Source: CAZIVP01 sp964542915
GTDB lineage: Bacteria > Calditrichota > Calditrichia > Calditrichales > Calditrichaceae
Assembly (NCBI GenBank): GCA_964542915.1
Contig: CAZIVP010000006.1
Coordinates: forward strand, 1-64,000
Direction: 5' to 3'
DNA length: 64,000 bases
Position numbers and translations under genes: made by a program. Positions 53,308 to 62,276 of this stretch are shown piece after piece. Position 1 is the stretch's first letter. Each line of letters begins with the position of its first letter. The notes beneath the pieces were generated by a model. It was not told the DNA's origin, did not search any database, and saw only the letters and a program-made list of their open reading frames with translations.

Positions 53308-55743
53308 TCAGTTTAATAATAACAGACGTTGAACACGGATTTGATTGTTTTTCGTTACTTTTGCAAAATAGATACCGCTGGCCACGCGTTTGTTTTCCTC
53401 ATTCAAACCTTTCCACTTCCATGCATGTTTACCCGCCCGTAAATGCCCGTTGAATATGGTTTTAATTAATTTACCGCCGCAATCATGAACGGTTAAGCGC
53501 ACCATGCCCGGGTCCGGAAGTTGAAATTGGATAGTTGTGCTGGGATTAAAAGGATTTGGATAATTGGGCAACATCGTAAAATGCTGTGGTTTTTCGGGAT
53601 CACCGTCAGTCAAGATCGGTTGGGGCTGCCGCATATTAAATTCCATTTCATAATCCGCCGTATCCGTGTGTCCGCGCCAGTATTCCATATTGACTCGGGT
53701 TACATCGAGAAACCCATAACCAATACGCTCCTGCTGCTGCACGCGCAGGATCAGAACGCCGTTGGCAAGACTATAGGTATGATCGATCGTTCCGTCTTCG
53801 TCGAAGGGACAGCGGCCCAGCAGGATCATGCCGTTTTCGTCGCTATTTAAGCTAACATCCGCCGAATCGTCGTAAAATTTGCCGTACCAAACCCCTTCCT
53901 GTCGCTCGGCCCGGTAGAGTTCAACCGCAGCGTTTTTTAAAATATTACCATTCTGATCTTTAAGCTTAACGCGATTATGCTGCGGTAAATCCTGGAGATA
54001 AACCCCGATGTTGCCGGGGGCGTTGTAATTCCCTTTTATGGCACGGTGTCCTTCAATCAAGTTCAATGCTTTTGCGCTGTACGCATCGACCTTGGTATAA
54101 TCGCTGTTCATAAGACCTTTGTGGGGTGCGGAAAAGACACGATCTCCATAGAGAGGCATCCATTCGGTTCCCACAATGAGTTCCCCTTCTTCTTTAATGG
54201 CAACGGTGTTACCGCTGCCATTCTCATGAACATTAAAGCCGTACACATCGATGAGGTAACGTGCATGACCGAGCTCATGCAACAGGGAGCCTTCAAAATA
54301 GAATGGGTTATTTTTGTTGGCGTTTGTATGATCGCTATAGAAACTACCATCCAATAATGTTTTAGGGAAACCCCATTGCAGGTCAACCGTTCGGTCATCC
54401 AAATTGGGGTTATTGGTTGGTAATCCGCCGTTTAGCGGTAAAGCGCCGTCAGGAACGACCGTTATTTTATCGAGACGGATGCGATCGAGCACTCCGTTAG
54501 GAGTGAGTTCGAACCGGGCATCGGCAAACATTTGATTCCAGATGCGTACATGACGCTGCGCCCAGTCTTCCCAGCAGTTGGAGTGGACCTCTAATTTCTT
54601 CTGATAGCGGCGGAAATAGTCATAGACGCTTTGTTCCACATAAAATCCAGCGCTAATCGCATCGGTATAAACGTATAGGCTGTTATTTTCTTCTTCCTCT
54701 TCGGCGACACGGTTATCCGCATCCAATACAAATTTAATCCGATGTCGCTCAAACGTCCATGGCCAGTCATAATCGACGGAAACGGTATCCCGGGCCGGCA
54801 TCGTAACCAAGCCCTCATTAATAAGCTGTCCGTCCAGATACCAGCGGTATGATACATCAGTCAAGACGGTATCGCCCCAATTCTTAATGACCGCACGCCA
54901 TGTAACCGGTTCTTCAGGCGGCGGCCAGCCTTCAATGGCAGGATTTTCGCTATCCCACACATAATCGAGGCGCGGCAGCCTTGCCAGGTATCCAATGGTT
55001 AAATCGAGACCCGGGGCTATATAAGGATCTTCGTTCACTTCCCTGGAACGTGCGCTTATGTTTCCTTCGCTGTTGACCGCATAAACCAGGTATCCATATT
55101 TTTGGTCTTTTGCAGTTGTGGTATCCGTAAAGGTGAGGGTTTGCGTCGTCTCACCGACGCGGTAATACTGCATCCGGTTTATCCCGCCGGGAAGCGTATC
55201 GCCGTAACTGCGCCTGTAAATGATAAATTGGTCTTCCGCATTGCCCTGCCAGGAAAGCTTACGCCAACCGTTTTCTTCCGTTTTTTTTAGCTGCAGGAGT
55301 GTTGGTCGTTGCGGTAAATTCGTGCTTTCTAAATAAAGGGTTTGAGGGAAGCGGTGCCAGGGAATCGTCGTGCAAACATCTTCGATGGTACCCTGTTGAC
55401 CGAACGCCGAGCAGGTAAAACGCATATGAACGGTGTCGCCGACCCCGAACTGGGGGGCTAAAAAATTGCCCAGCTCGATCCCGAAGGCGCCCATTCCATT
55501 AATATTAGGCTCGGCATCGCTATCCCAGCGGGGCGCCAGATCGGTTAAGATACGGCCGGAATCTGCATTCATGTATACCGTGAACGTCGCTGCAGGAGGT
55601 TGTTCTTTGCATTCAGAACCGTCCACATGTTTAACTAAATTTTTAAAGTAGATTTCATCCTCGGTTTGCGCATTCAGAGCCGTAATAACAGACAGGAACA
55701 ACCATAAAACGAGCACAAAAACAAAACTATTGTTAATTTTCAT
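53308..55743 (-). CDS. Secreted metzincin-like protease with Cys-pair module, CARDB-like and sorting domains
   Basis: An 811-residue exported protein. Domains in order: signal peptide (1-25); Cys-pair module (about 31-135, Cys45 and Cys111, exactly as in the protein at 40921); a fibronectin-III-like domain (about 145-235); a CARDB-like domain (about 248-360); a peptidase domain (about 370-560); a beta domain; and a sorting domain (about 725-811). The peptidase part has LLHELGHARYLID, i.e. HExxH (489-493) with Asp499 six residues after the second His, and a following GLMNSDY whose Met545 fits a metzincin Met-turn. It is therefore a likely zinc endopeptidase outside the cell. The next gene in the transcript is the beta-helix protein. 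Confidence 0.83.
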   Translation of the reverse strand: MKINNSFVFVLVLWLFLSVITALNAQTEDEIYFKNLVKHVDGSECKEQPPAATFTVYMNADSGRILTDLAPRWDSDAEPNINGMGAFGIELGNFLAPQFGVGDTVHMRFTCSAFGQQGTIEDVCTTIPWHRFPQTLYLESTNLPQRPTLLQLKKTEENGWRKLSWQGNAEDQFIIYRRSYGDTLPGGINRMQYYRVGETTQTLTFTDTTTAKDQKYGYLVYAVNSEGNISARSREVNEDPYIAPGLDLTIGYLARLPRLDYVWDSENPAIEGWPPPEEPVTWRAVIKNWGDTVLTDVSYRWYLDGQLINEGLVTMPARDTVSVDYDWPWTFERHRIKFVLDADNRVAEEEEENNSLYVYTDAISAGFYVEQSVYDYFRRYQKKLEVHSNCWEDWAQRHVRIWNQMFADARFELTPNGVLDRIRLDKITVVPDGALPLNGGLPTNNPNLDDRTVDLQWGFPKTLLDGSFYSDHTNANKNNPFYFEGSLLHELGHARYLIDVYGFNVHENGSGNTVAIKEEGELIVGTEWMPLYGDRVFSAPHKGLMNSDYTKVDAYSAKALNLIEGHRAIKGNYNAPGNIGVYLQDLPQHNRVKLKDQNGNILKNAAVELYRAERQEGVWYGKFYDDSADVSLNSDENGMILLGRCPFDEDGTIDHTYSLANGVLILRVQQQERIGYGFLDVTRVNMEYWRGHTDTADYEMEFNMRQPQPILTDGDPEKPQHFTMLPNYPNPFNPSTTIQFQLPDPGMVRLTVHDCGGKLIKTIFNGHLRAGKHAWKWKGLNEENKRVASGIYFAKVTKNNQIRVQRLLLLN

Positions 55744-55786
55744 ATTTTCCGAAGCGGGTTAGGATGTTCTTGTTGTTTACTTTCAA

Positions 55787-55877
55787 AAAGGGGCGCCGTC
55801 CGTTCCACTAACATAAGGAGGCCTTTATGAGTCCATCTCATTCGGGCGTTAATAAAAAACGAACGGACGTCCCCTTT
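55787..55877 (-). terminator. Long-loop stem-loop after the PorV-like gene
   Basis: The arms AAAGGGGCGCCGTCCGTTC (55787-55805) and GAACGGACGTCCCCTTT (55861-55877) pair with a small bulge around a ~55-base loop. In minus-strand direction the stem ends in CCCCTTTTTG. A nested hairpin, ATGAG-tccat-CTCAT, lies in the loop. It most likely terminates the receptor/PorV unit, and the long structured loop is unusual. Confidence 0.6.
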
Positions 55878-55880
55878 ATA

Positions 55881-56810
55881 TTAAAGTCTAACGCCAAGTC
55901 CAAAGCGATGCGTGGCGCCGAGCAAAGCATAATCACTATAACTGTAATCGAAGCGGGTTTGAAATCGGGCAAGATCAAACTTCAAGCCGGTTCCGAATGA
56001 AAATGTTTCGACGTCATGATTGAAACGGTAGCCGCCGCGCAAAAACAATAATTGATTGTAATTCCATTCCGTTCCAACCTGTGCAAGCGGTTCGCCGTCA
56101 TTTGGTTTAACGCCCGCGATACTGAACAGCAAGGTTTGATTGGGTTGCTCCACAGCGTTCATACTCATACCGAAAGTAAAATTACCGGGCAAAGGATACG
56201 TTTCATCGACAAACCGTATGGAAGAGCCGAAATTGGCGATTTCCATTCCGAATTTAAAATCGCGGAAATCGGTAACATAATATGTGGCAATATCCATAGA
56301 CACGGCGCTCTCTTTAAAATCGGAATAAAGCGCCAGATGGATATAGTTAGCGGTTACCCCAATCGAGACGCGGTCTGTCAAGAATCGCGCATAGGATAGA
56401 CCAAAGCGGTAATTACTGGCATAAAATGTTTCACCCGTACCATCCGGCTGTAAGGGCGTGGTCACATCCATTTCATCCGTGTAAAGGGCGGTAACGGAAA
56501 CGCCAAAGCATCCTATAGCCGGCATATTGTGCGCCAATGCTGCAAATTCATGATTGATACCCGCAAACCACTCCGTATGTGTAAATACCACATCGGTGCC
56601 GCGAATCCATGCCAGGGCAGCGGGATTATACACCGTGCCCTCGGCGCCCTCAGAGACAGAAATATAGGCATGCCCCATCGAAGCCGCCCTCGGGCTGACG
56701 TCAATCTTCAGGAATTGCGCGGAGGTACTGCCCGGACGTTCGTATTGACCGTAAACCATGAACGGCATTATTAAAACCAAGGTAAGTAATTTTCTTAACA
56801 TTGTACTCAT
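55881..56810 (-). CDS. PorV/PorQ-family outer-membrane beta-barrel protein
   Basis: The 309-residue product has a signal peptide (about 1-21) and a predicted beta-barrel. The N-terminus, with AQFLKIDVSPRAASMGHAYIS and GTVYNPAALAW, is the signature of PorV/PorQ family proteins, and the protein ends in the strand RFGLGVRL, typical of barrel proteins. PorV-type proteins shuttle cargo with C-terminal sorting domains at the T9SS translocon and hand them to attachment machinery. Placement after three sorting-tailed paralogues and a TonB receptor suggests a dedicated copy for this cluster. Which PorV subfamily it represents cannot be settled here. Confidence 0.85.
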   Translation of the reverse strand: MSTMLRKLLTLVLIMPFMVYGQYERPGSTSAQFLKIDVSPRAASMGHAYISVSEGAEGTVYNPAALAWIRGTDVVFTHTEWFAGINHEFAALAHNMPAIGCFGVSVTALYTDEMDVTTPLQPDGTGETFYASNYRFGLSYARFLTDRVSIGVTANYIHLALYSDFKESAVSMDIATYYVTDFRDFKFGMEIANFGSSIRFVDETYPLPGNFTFGMSMNAVEQPNQTLLFSIAGVKPNDGEPLAQVGTEWNYNQLLFLRGGYRFNHDVETFSFGTGLKFDLARFQTRFDYSYSDYALLGATHRFGLGVRL

Positions 56811-56845
56811 CCCTTTTATGTTAAATCATTGCTGTATCGTATTCA

Positions 56846-58645
56846 TTATTTAATGATTACAAACTTACCTGTTTGCACATCACCGCTATTCAAATCCTCC
56901 ACCGTAAATAGGTAAATACCGCTTGCAACAGCCTGACCGACCGAAGATGTAAGATTCCAGTTTTCGAATCCGGCTGAAGGACTGTTATGCATGATCGTTT
57001 GCACTAAATCGCCTGCCAGCGTGTAAATTTTTATCTCACAGTACTGAGGTAAATTTATGAACTGAATCCTGCGATCCTGCTCCATCCAGAGCCGACTACC
57101 CGGCACTTTCTCCCAGGGCGGATCGTATTTGTGATAGGCGATGTCGCCGCGATAGGGATTCGGCACCACTTTCACCTTCCCAATGGTCTCGGGCGGTTCC
57201 GTACTGGGTACTACACGCACGCTGTTGTCCCCCAAACTGGATTCCAGAGAGGGAAAATCAGTAACGGAATCGGGCTTTGAATAGGACGTTAGCGTGTAAA
57301 AATATTCAAAATTATCGAGTAAACCGTCGTCAATATACTCGTATTGTAAGCCCGTATTAAATCCGTATTGATTGCCATCGATATCAAATTCGGCCAGAAG
57401 CGTCCAGGGTCCGTTTTTACTTTTTGTGCTTTTATACAAGCGGTAACCTTCAAACGGGGTTTCCTCACCGTCTCCGCGATAGGGATCGCGGTAATTTTCA
57501 GGATTTGTTGCGTCGTCCGAGGGATACCAGCTCAAACGCACCTGCTGGCTGGACGGCTTTACCACCAGTTCCGGTTTCGGCGGCGGGGACGGTACTCTGA
57601 AGTTGCGCGTACTCAGAAATTCGAGATATTCCGCATTTTCAAGCATTTCTTGTTCGCCTTCGCCAAAAACCAGGGCCAGTTCAAAATGGAGGGTATCTCC
57701 AACGCGTAATTGCTCAAAGGGACCGACTGAAAGCGTCCAATGCGAGCGCTGCGGTTCGATCAGGTTTTCCATGGTAAGACCTTCACTTATCTTTTCGTAG
57801 CGCTTACGGTCCCTGCCGATATTATACAAGTCCGTATGGGTATAATTATGATAACTCCAGCTCAGTTCGTTTGCCGTATCCGCCGGGCTCAAGACCTTTA
57901 CGCCGATCGGGCCGATCGCAGTGGCATCGTTGCCGCCCGGACCGTCCAGCGTTGTCCCCATCCGCATCTCCGGATAAAAATAAGTCAAATCGTCAATCCA
58001 GTTATCGCCGATACTATTATCGCCCACTTCGCCTTGTTGCCAATATGCTATGTAGACATCCTTCAAATCGTTTCGGGTGGGTACAATATCATACTGTAAA
58101 ACAATAAACTGATCCAGAGGCGGTGAACTCCAGGCATGACTGCGTTGAATCACATCCAAATACAGCGGGTTATGATCCTGTATATTGAGCAGGTTATAAT
58201 CGCTGTAACGGCAAACAAAATCCTGATCGGAGATAGCGGTATAGTCGCCCAGATAGGGTATATCAACGGTGTCGCCTTTCCGGACCACCCAAACACTATC
58301 CCAGGGTGCATTCGTTGCATAAAACTCATCTTCGGTAAAATGGCTGCGTGTTACCGATACAAGCGTGTCGGGCGTCGGCGTTATTGCACCGATCCACAAA
58401 CCGGAAAGATAAATGTGTTCCTCATTACTACCGACGGGATACTCGGAATTGATGAGAAAAGGATAATTGTATTTTTTATTGTGGGGTTCGGCTGCATTTA
58501 ATGCACCATTATTGGTAACCACCTGCCTGACCTTGCCCACGTTATGCATTTTCCAATCCAGAGTCGTTTCCTGCGCGATTAATTGATTGAATAACAAGAT
58601 AACCATAACCGTGGATATAATTATTTTACTCAAATAAGGATACAT
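56846..58645 (-). CDS. Secreted sorting-tailed protein, tandem paralogue 3
   Basis: A 599-residue exported protein: signal peptide (about 1-24), an N-terminal domain of unknown fold (about 28-345), a fibronectin-III-like domain (about 355-460, FEGYRLYKSTKSKNGPWTLL) and a C-terminal beta domain (about 505-599). That last domain starts VVPNPYRGDIAYHKYDPP and ends GIYLFTVEDLNSG...KFVIIK, a variant sorting domain. The N-terminal domain is shared with the next two genes and has LDWKMHNVGKVRQVVTN, SEYPVGSNEEH, GLWIGAI and DVIQRSHAWSSPPLDQFIV. No enzyme motif is visible. Cotranscription with a TonB receptor suggests a surface glycan-binding or receptor-capping role. Confidence 0.82.
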   Translation of the reverse strand: MYPYLSKIIISTVMVILLFNQLIAQETTLDWKMHNVGKVRQVVTNNGALNAAEPHNKKYNYPFLINSEYPVGSNEEHIYLSGLWIGAITPTPDTLVSVTRSHFTEDEFYATNAPWDSVWVVRKGDTVDIPYLGDYTAISDQDFVCRYSDYNLLNIQDHNPLYLDVIQRSHAWSSPPLDQFIVLQYDIVPTRNDLKDVYIAYWQQGEVGDNSIGDNWIDDLTYFYPEMRMGTTLDGPGGNDATAIGPIGVKVLSPADTANELSWSYHNYTHTDLYNIGRDRKRYEKISEGLTMENLIEPQRSHWTLSVGPFEQLRVGDTLHFELALVFGEGEQEMLENAEYLEFLSTRNFRVPSPPPKPELVVKPSSQQVRLSWYPSDDATNPENYRDPYRGDGEETPFEGYRLYKSTKSKNGPWTLLAEFDIDGNQYGFNTGLQYEYIDDGLLDNFEYFYTLTSYSKPDSVTDFPSLESSLGDNSVRVVPSTEPPETIGKVKVVPNPYRGDIAYHKYDPPWEKVPGSRLWMEQDRRIQFINLPQYCEIKIYTLAGDLVQTIMHNSPSAGFENWNLTSSVGQAVASGIYLFTVEDLNSGDVQTGKFVIIK

Positions 58646-58660
58646 AATGGTTATCCTTTT

Positions 58661-60466
58661 CTATTTGATTATCACAAATTTTCCGGCTTGCACATCGCCG
58701 GTATTCAAATCTTCAACCGTAAACAAATAGATTCCGCTGGCGACCGCTTGCCCAACGGATGAAGTTAAATTCCAGTTTTCGGTGCCGCGTGAACTGCTCC
58801 GATGCGCAATCGTTTGCACCTGATCGCCCGCAAGCGAGTAAATGGTTATCTCACAGTTTTCCGGGAGATTGATGAATTGAATGCGACGATCCTGTTCCAT
58901 CCAATTTCGGCCTCCGGGTACCTTTTCCCAGGGCGGATCGTACTCATGATAGGCAATATCGCCCCGATAGGGGTTGGGTACCACTTTAACCTTCCCCACT
59001 TTTTCAGGCGGCGCCGGCCCGGGCACCACTTCCTCGGCATTAGCATTAATACTGGATTCCTGCGATGGGAAATCGCTGACGGTATCCGGCTTCGAAAATG
59101 CCGTTACCGAATAATAGTATTCCAAATTGTCGAGTAAGCCAACGTCTTCATAGCTGTGCGCCAATCCCGTGTTAAGTCCGAATTCATTGTCATCCACATC
59201 GAATTCCGCAAGGAGCGTCCAGGGTCCGCTCGGGCTTTTAGTGCTTTTATACACACGATAGCCTTCGAATGGCTGAGCGATACTGTCGGCGCGATTTTCA
59301 TCAAAATACGTTTCGGGGTCGGTATCGCCGGCTTGAGCCTTCCATTTTAGAAGGGCCCTGTGCGTCTGTGTTTCCACTCGCAGCGGCGGCGAGGGTGGCG
59401 GGGAAGGAACCTGAAAATCCTGTTCAATCAGCCATGACAGCACTTCCGAATTTTTTTCAACGCCTTCAATGCCCTCTCCCATCACCTGACCGACCACCAT
59501 GTGCAATGTGTCGCCAACGCTCAGACGATCGATTTTCCCGTGCGAGAGCTGATAAGCGGTGTGCGATTCGCCCCCGCTCGGTTGCTGGTCTTCCATAATG
59601 CGGCCGGAGTTCATCTCCATGAAAAGGTCTGTATCATCATCTGACGGCGATTGTCCCTGACCGTAATAGATGAAGGTCCATTTCGTATCCGGATGATCGA
59701 GTTGTTCAGGCGGAAAAACCTGCATACCTATGGGGCTGAAGGCAGTGCCGTCGCTCCCCCCCGGCAGATCGTACGAGATAGCCAGATGGCGGTCATCAAG
59801 ATACATGGTGGCGTCATCGGTTCCGAACGCATACCCGGATATGGGGCGATCTCCAATATTAGCATCCATCCAGTAACCCAGATGAACGTTTGTCAGGTCG
59901 TTCCGTGTAGGCGTTATATGGAAGTTGTACACAATCATTTCATTTAAGGGCGCAGAACTCCAGGCATAACTTACCTGAATAACGTCTAAATAAAGAGGAC
60001 TGTGATCGCTCAGGCGTAAGCTTGCCTGATTATAATCTGAAAAACGGCATACAAGATCTTCATCGGAGACGGCGGTATAATTGGGCCAGTAAGGTATATC
60101 CGCCGTATCTCCCTTATTAACAACCCAAACCGTATCCCAGAGGGCGTCGGTGGGATAAAACTCATGGCGCGGACTTGCCCAGATAGTGGTAGCGGAAACC
60201 AGGGTATCGTTTTCCATAATAGCTCCGACCCAGAGCCCCCCTTCTCCGATATGCTCTTCGTTACTGTTGAGCGGAAATTCGCAATAAAGCAGATAGGGAT
60301 AGTCCATACTGAAGGTGCCCCAGTTCGTGCCCATATTTGTTACAACCTGGCGTACAGCGCCCACATCATGCAGCTTCCAATCCAGTCGCGCCAACTGGCT
60401 CTGTGCCTGATTTATAAAAATAAACAGTAAAATGATAAGGATGTATGATTTAATCATTTTCAACAT
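58661..60466 (-). CDS. Secreted sorting-tailed protein, tandem paralogue 2
   Basis: The 601-residue product repeats the layout of its neighbours: signal peptide (about 1-23), conserved N-terminal domain with LDWKLHDVGAVRQVVTN, CEFPLNSNEEH and DVIQVSYAWSSAPLNEMIV, fibronectin-III-like domain and the VVPNPYRGDIAYHEYDPP...KFVIIK tail. The fibronectin and tail regions are nearly the same as in the other copies, while the N-terminal domain has diverged more in its middle part (about 200-320). This pattern suggests one scaffold with changing ligand surfaces. Only nine bases separate it from the upstream copy. Confidence 0.82.
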   Translation of the reverse strand: MLKMIKSYILIILLFIFINQAQSQLARLDWKLHDVGAVRQVVTNMGTNWGTFSMDYPYLLYCEFPLNSNEEHIGEGGLWVGAIMENDTLVSATTIWASPRHEFYPTDALWDTVWVVNKGDTADIPYWPNYTAVSDEDLVCRFSDYNQASLRLSDHSPLYLDVIQVSYAWSSAPLNEMIVYNFHITPTRNDLTNVHLGYWMDANIGDRPISGYAFGTDDATMYLDDRHLAISYDLPGGSDGTAFSPIGMQVFPPEQLDHPDTKWTFIYYGQGQSPSDDDTDLFMEMNSGRIMEDQQPSGGESHTAYQLSHGKIDRLSVGDTLHMVVGQVMGEGIEGVEKNSEVLSWLIEQDFQVPSPPPSPPLRVETQTHRALLKWKAQAGDTDPETYFDENRADSIAQPFEGYRVYKSTKSPSGPWTLLAEFDVDDNEFGLNTGLAHSYEDVGLLDNLEYYYSVTAFSKPDTVSDFPSQESSINANAEEVVPGPAPPEKVGKVKVVPNPYRGDIAYHEYDPPWEKVPGGRNWMEQDRRIQFINLPENCEITIYSLAGDQVQTIAHRSSSRGTENWNLTSSVGQAVASGIYLFTVEDLNTGDVQAGKFVIIK

Positions 60467-60475
60467 TATTTCCTC

Positions 60476-62263
60476 TTACTTAATAATCACAAATTTACCG
60501 GTTTGTACATGATCATCCCGATCTTCCACCGTAAACAGATAGATTCCGCTTGCCACCGCCTGCCCTACCGATGATGTCAGGTTCCAATCTTCATAGCCGC
60601 GGTCGGCATCGCGGTGATACAATGTATTTACAAGATCACCCGCCAAAGAATAGATCTTAATGGTACAAAACGAAGGCAGGTTGATAAACTGTATGCGCCG
60701 ATCCTGTTCCATCCAGCGGCCTCGGCTTCCCGGCGGTTTTTCCCAGGGTGGATTATAATTTTGATAAGCTATATCGCCGCGATAGGGGTTGGGAACAACC
60801 CGTACCTTTCCCACCTGCTTCGGGGGCGGCGTACCCGGTGTGGCCCGGACGGCATTGGCATTGATGCTTGATTGCAATGATGGAAAGTTAATCTGACTAT
60901 CGGGTTTTGAAAATGCCGTTACCGTATAATAATAATCCAGATTATTTAATAGTCCGACGTCGGTGTAGTTATACTCGATGCCGGCATTGGCTCCGAAGGG
61001 ATTATTCTCCAAATCAAACGAAGCCAGCAATGTCCAGGGACCGGATATACTTTGAGTGCTTTTGTAAATACGATACCCTTCGAACGGTTGCATAGAGCTA
61101 TCCGCCCGATAAGGATCACTATATGTTTCGGGATTGACGTCGCCCTGTCGCGGCTGCCAATCCAGGGTGACCCGATGATTGGACGCTTCAACGCGCACGG
61201 GCGGTGACGGCGGCGGCGAAGGTACGCCGAAATTTTGTTCTACCAACCAATCCAGATAGTCCAGATTCCTCATGAGCCCTGATTTACCTTCCCCCACAAG
61301 CAATCCAACCGTAAAGGTAAGCGTATCACCAAGATCAATGTTATAGGGGCCGATTGAAACCATCGACTTGGTTCCGTTTCCTGTATTGACCTGATCCTGC
61401 ATGATTCGTCCGCGGGACATTTGTTCATACCGTACGCGATCGTCCGATGGTAGACCTTCGAGATTGCCGTTATACCACTGAAACGTCAGTTTCGGATTAC
61501 CGGCGTCTGGTTGCGGGGCAAAAATCTTTGTAGCAACCGGGCCTACCGCCGTACCGTCTTCGCCGCCGGGCAAATCAATACAATACTGTGTTCTCTGCGC
61601 TCTTATGAAATGTGTTTCGTCGTCATACCCATGGGCATTGGTCAAGCCATAGCCGACGTTGCCATTAATCCAACTGGTTAAATATACCGATTCTAAATGA
61701 TTTCTCTTAGGAATGATATGATACCGAAACACAATGATCTCGTTTATCGGTTGCGAACTCCAGGCGTAGGTTGTCTGAATCACTTCGATGTACATGGGTT
61801 TATGATTGGTCAATCGTTGGCTTGCAGGGCCATAATCGTTATACCTGCATACGTAATCCAGGTCAGAAATCCCTTCATAATCGGGCCAGTATGGGATAGC
61901 CGCCTGTTCTCCTTTCGGCACAACCCAAATGCTGTCCCAACTGCGATCAGTCGGATAAAATTCACGGTCGGCGGTTTCGCCTTCGGTAATAGAGACCATC
62001 GTATCACCGTTGACAACGGCGCCCACCCATAATCCGCCTTCGGTCAGATGCTCTTCATAACTGTTGGGGGGGTACTCACAATTAATCAACCGTTTATAGC
62101 CCGCAAAACTGGCATCATATTTAGCATTCATCGCTCCGGTATTGGTGATCACTTGCCGGATTTTACCGATATTATATAATTTCCAGTCCAGCGTCGTATT
62201 TTGTGCATCTGCAATTTTCATTATGAAAATCAATCCGGTTAAAATGAGAAACCTGAATTTCAT
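60476..62263 (-). CDS. Secreted sorting-tailed protein, tandem paralogue 1
   Basis: A 595-residue member of the same triplet, nearest the TonB receptor (13 bases from its stop). It has a signal peptide (about 1-20), the N-terminal domain with LDWKLYNIGKIRQVITN, CEYPPNSYEEH, GLWVGAV and EVIQTTYAWSSQPINEIIV, the fibronectin-III-like domain with FEGYRIYKSTQSISGPWTLL, and the VVPNPYRGDIAYQNYNPP...KFVIIK tail. In Bacteroidetes the gene next to a SusC-type receptor encodes the SusD lipoprotein; these proteins have no lipobox and no SusD helices, so any equivalence would be by position only. Confidence 0.82.
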   Translation of the reverse strand: MKFRFLILTGLIFIMKIADAQNTTLDWKLYNIGKIRQVITNTGAMNAKYDASFAGYKRLINCEYPPNSYEEHLTEGGLWVGAVVNGDTMVSITEGETADREFYPTDRSWDSIWVVPKGEQAAIPYWPDYEGISDLDYVCRYNDYGPASQRLTNHKPMYIEVIQTTYAWSSQPINEIIVFRYHIIPKRNHLESVYLTSWINGNVGYGLTNAHGYDDETHFIRAQRTQYCIDLPGGEDGTAVGPVATKIFAPQPDAGNPKLTFQWYNGNLEGLPSDDRVRYEQMSRGRIMQDQVNTGNGTKSMVSIGPYNIDLGDTLTFTVGLLVGEGKSGLMRNLDYLDWLVEQNFGVPSPPPSPPVRVEASNHRVTLDWQPRQGDVNPETYSDPYRADSSMQPFEGYRIYKSTQSISGPWTLLASFDLENNPFGANAGIEYNYTDVGLLNNLDYYYTVTAFSKPDSQINFPSLQSSINANAVRATPGTPPPKQVGKVRVVPNPYRGDIAYQNYNPPWEKPPGSRGRWMEQDRRIQFINLPSFCTIKIYSLAGDLVNTLYHRDADRGYEDWNLTSSVGQAVASGIYLFTVEDRDDHVQTGKFVIIK

Positions 62264-62276
62264 TCCTTACCAATGC

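Noticed and set aside
55828..56000. Small plus-strand frame after AAGGAGG near 55817
   Set aside because: Despite the good ribosome-site match it lies in a terminator loop and antisense to the end of the PorV-like gene, with no conserved features.
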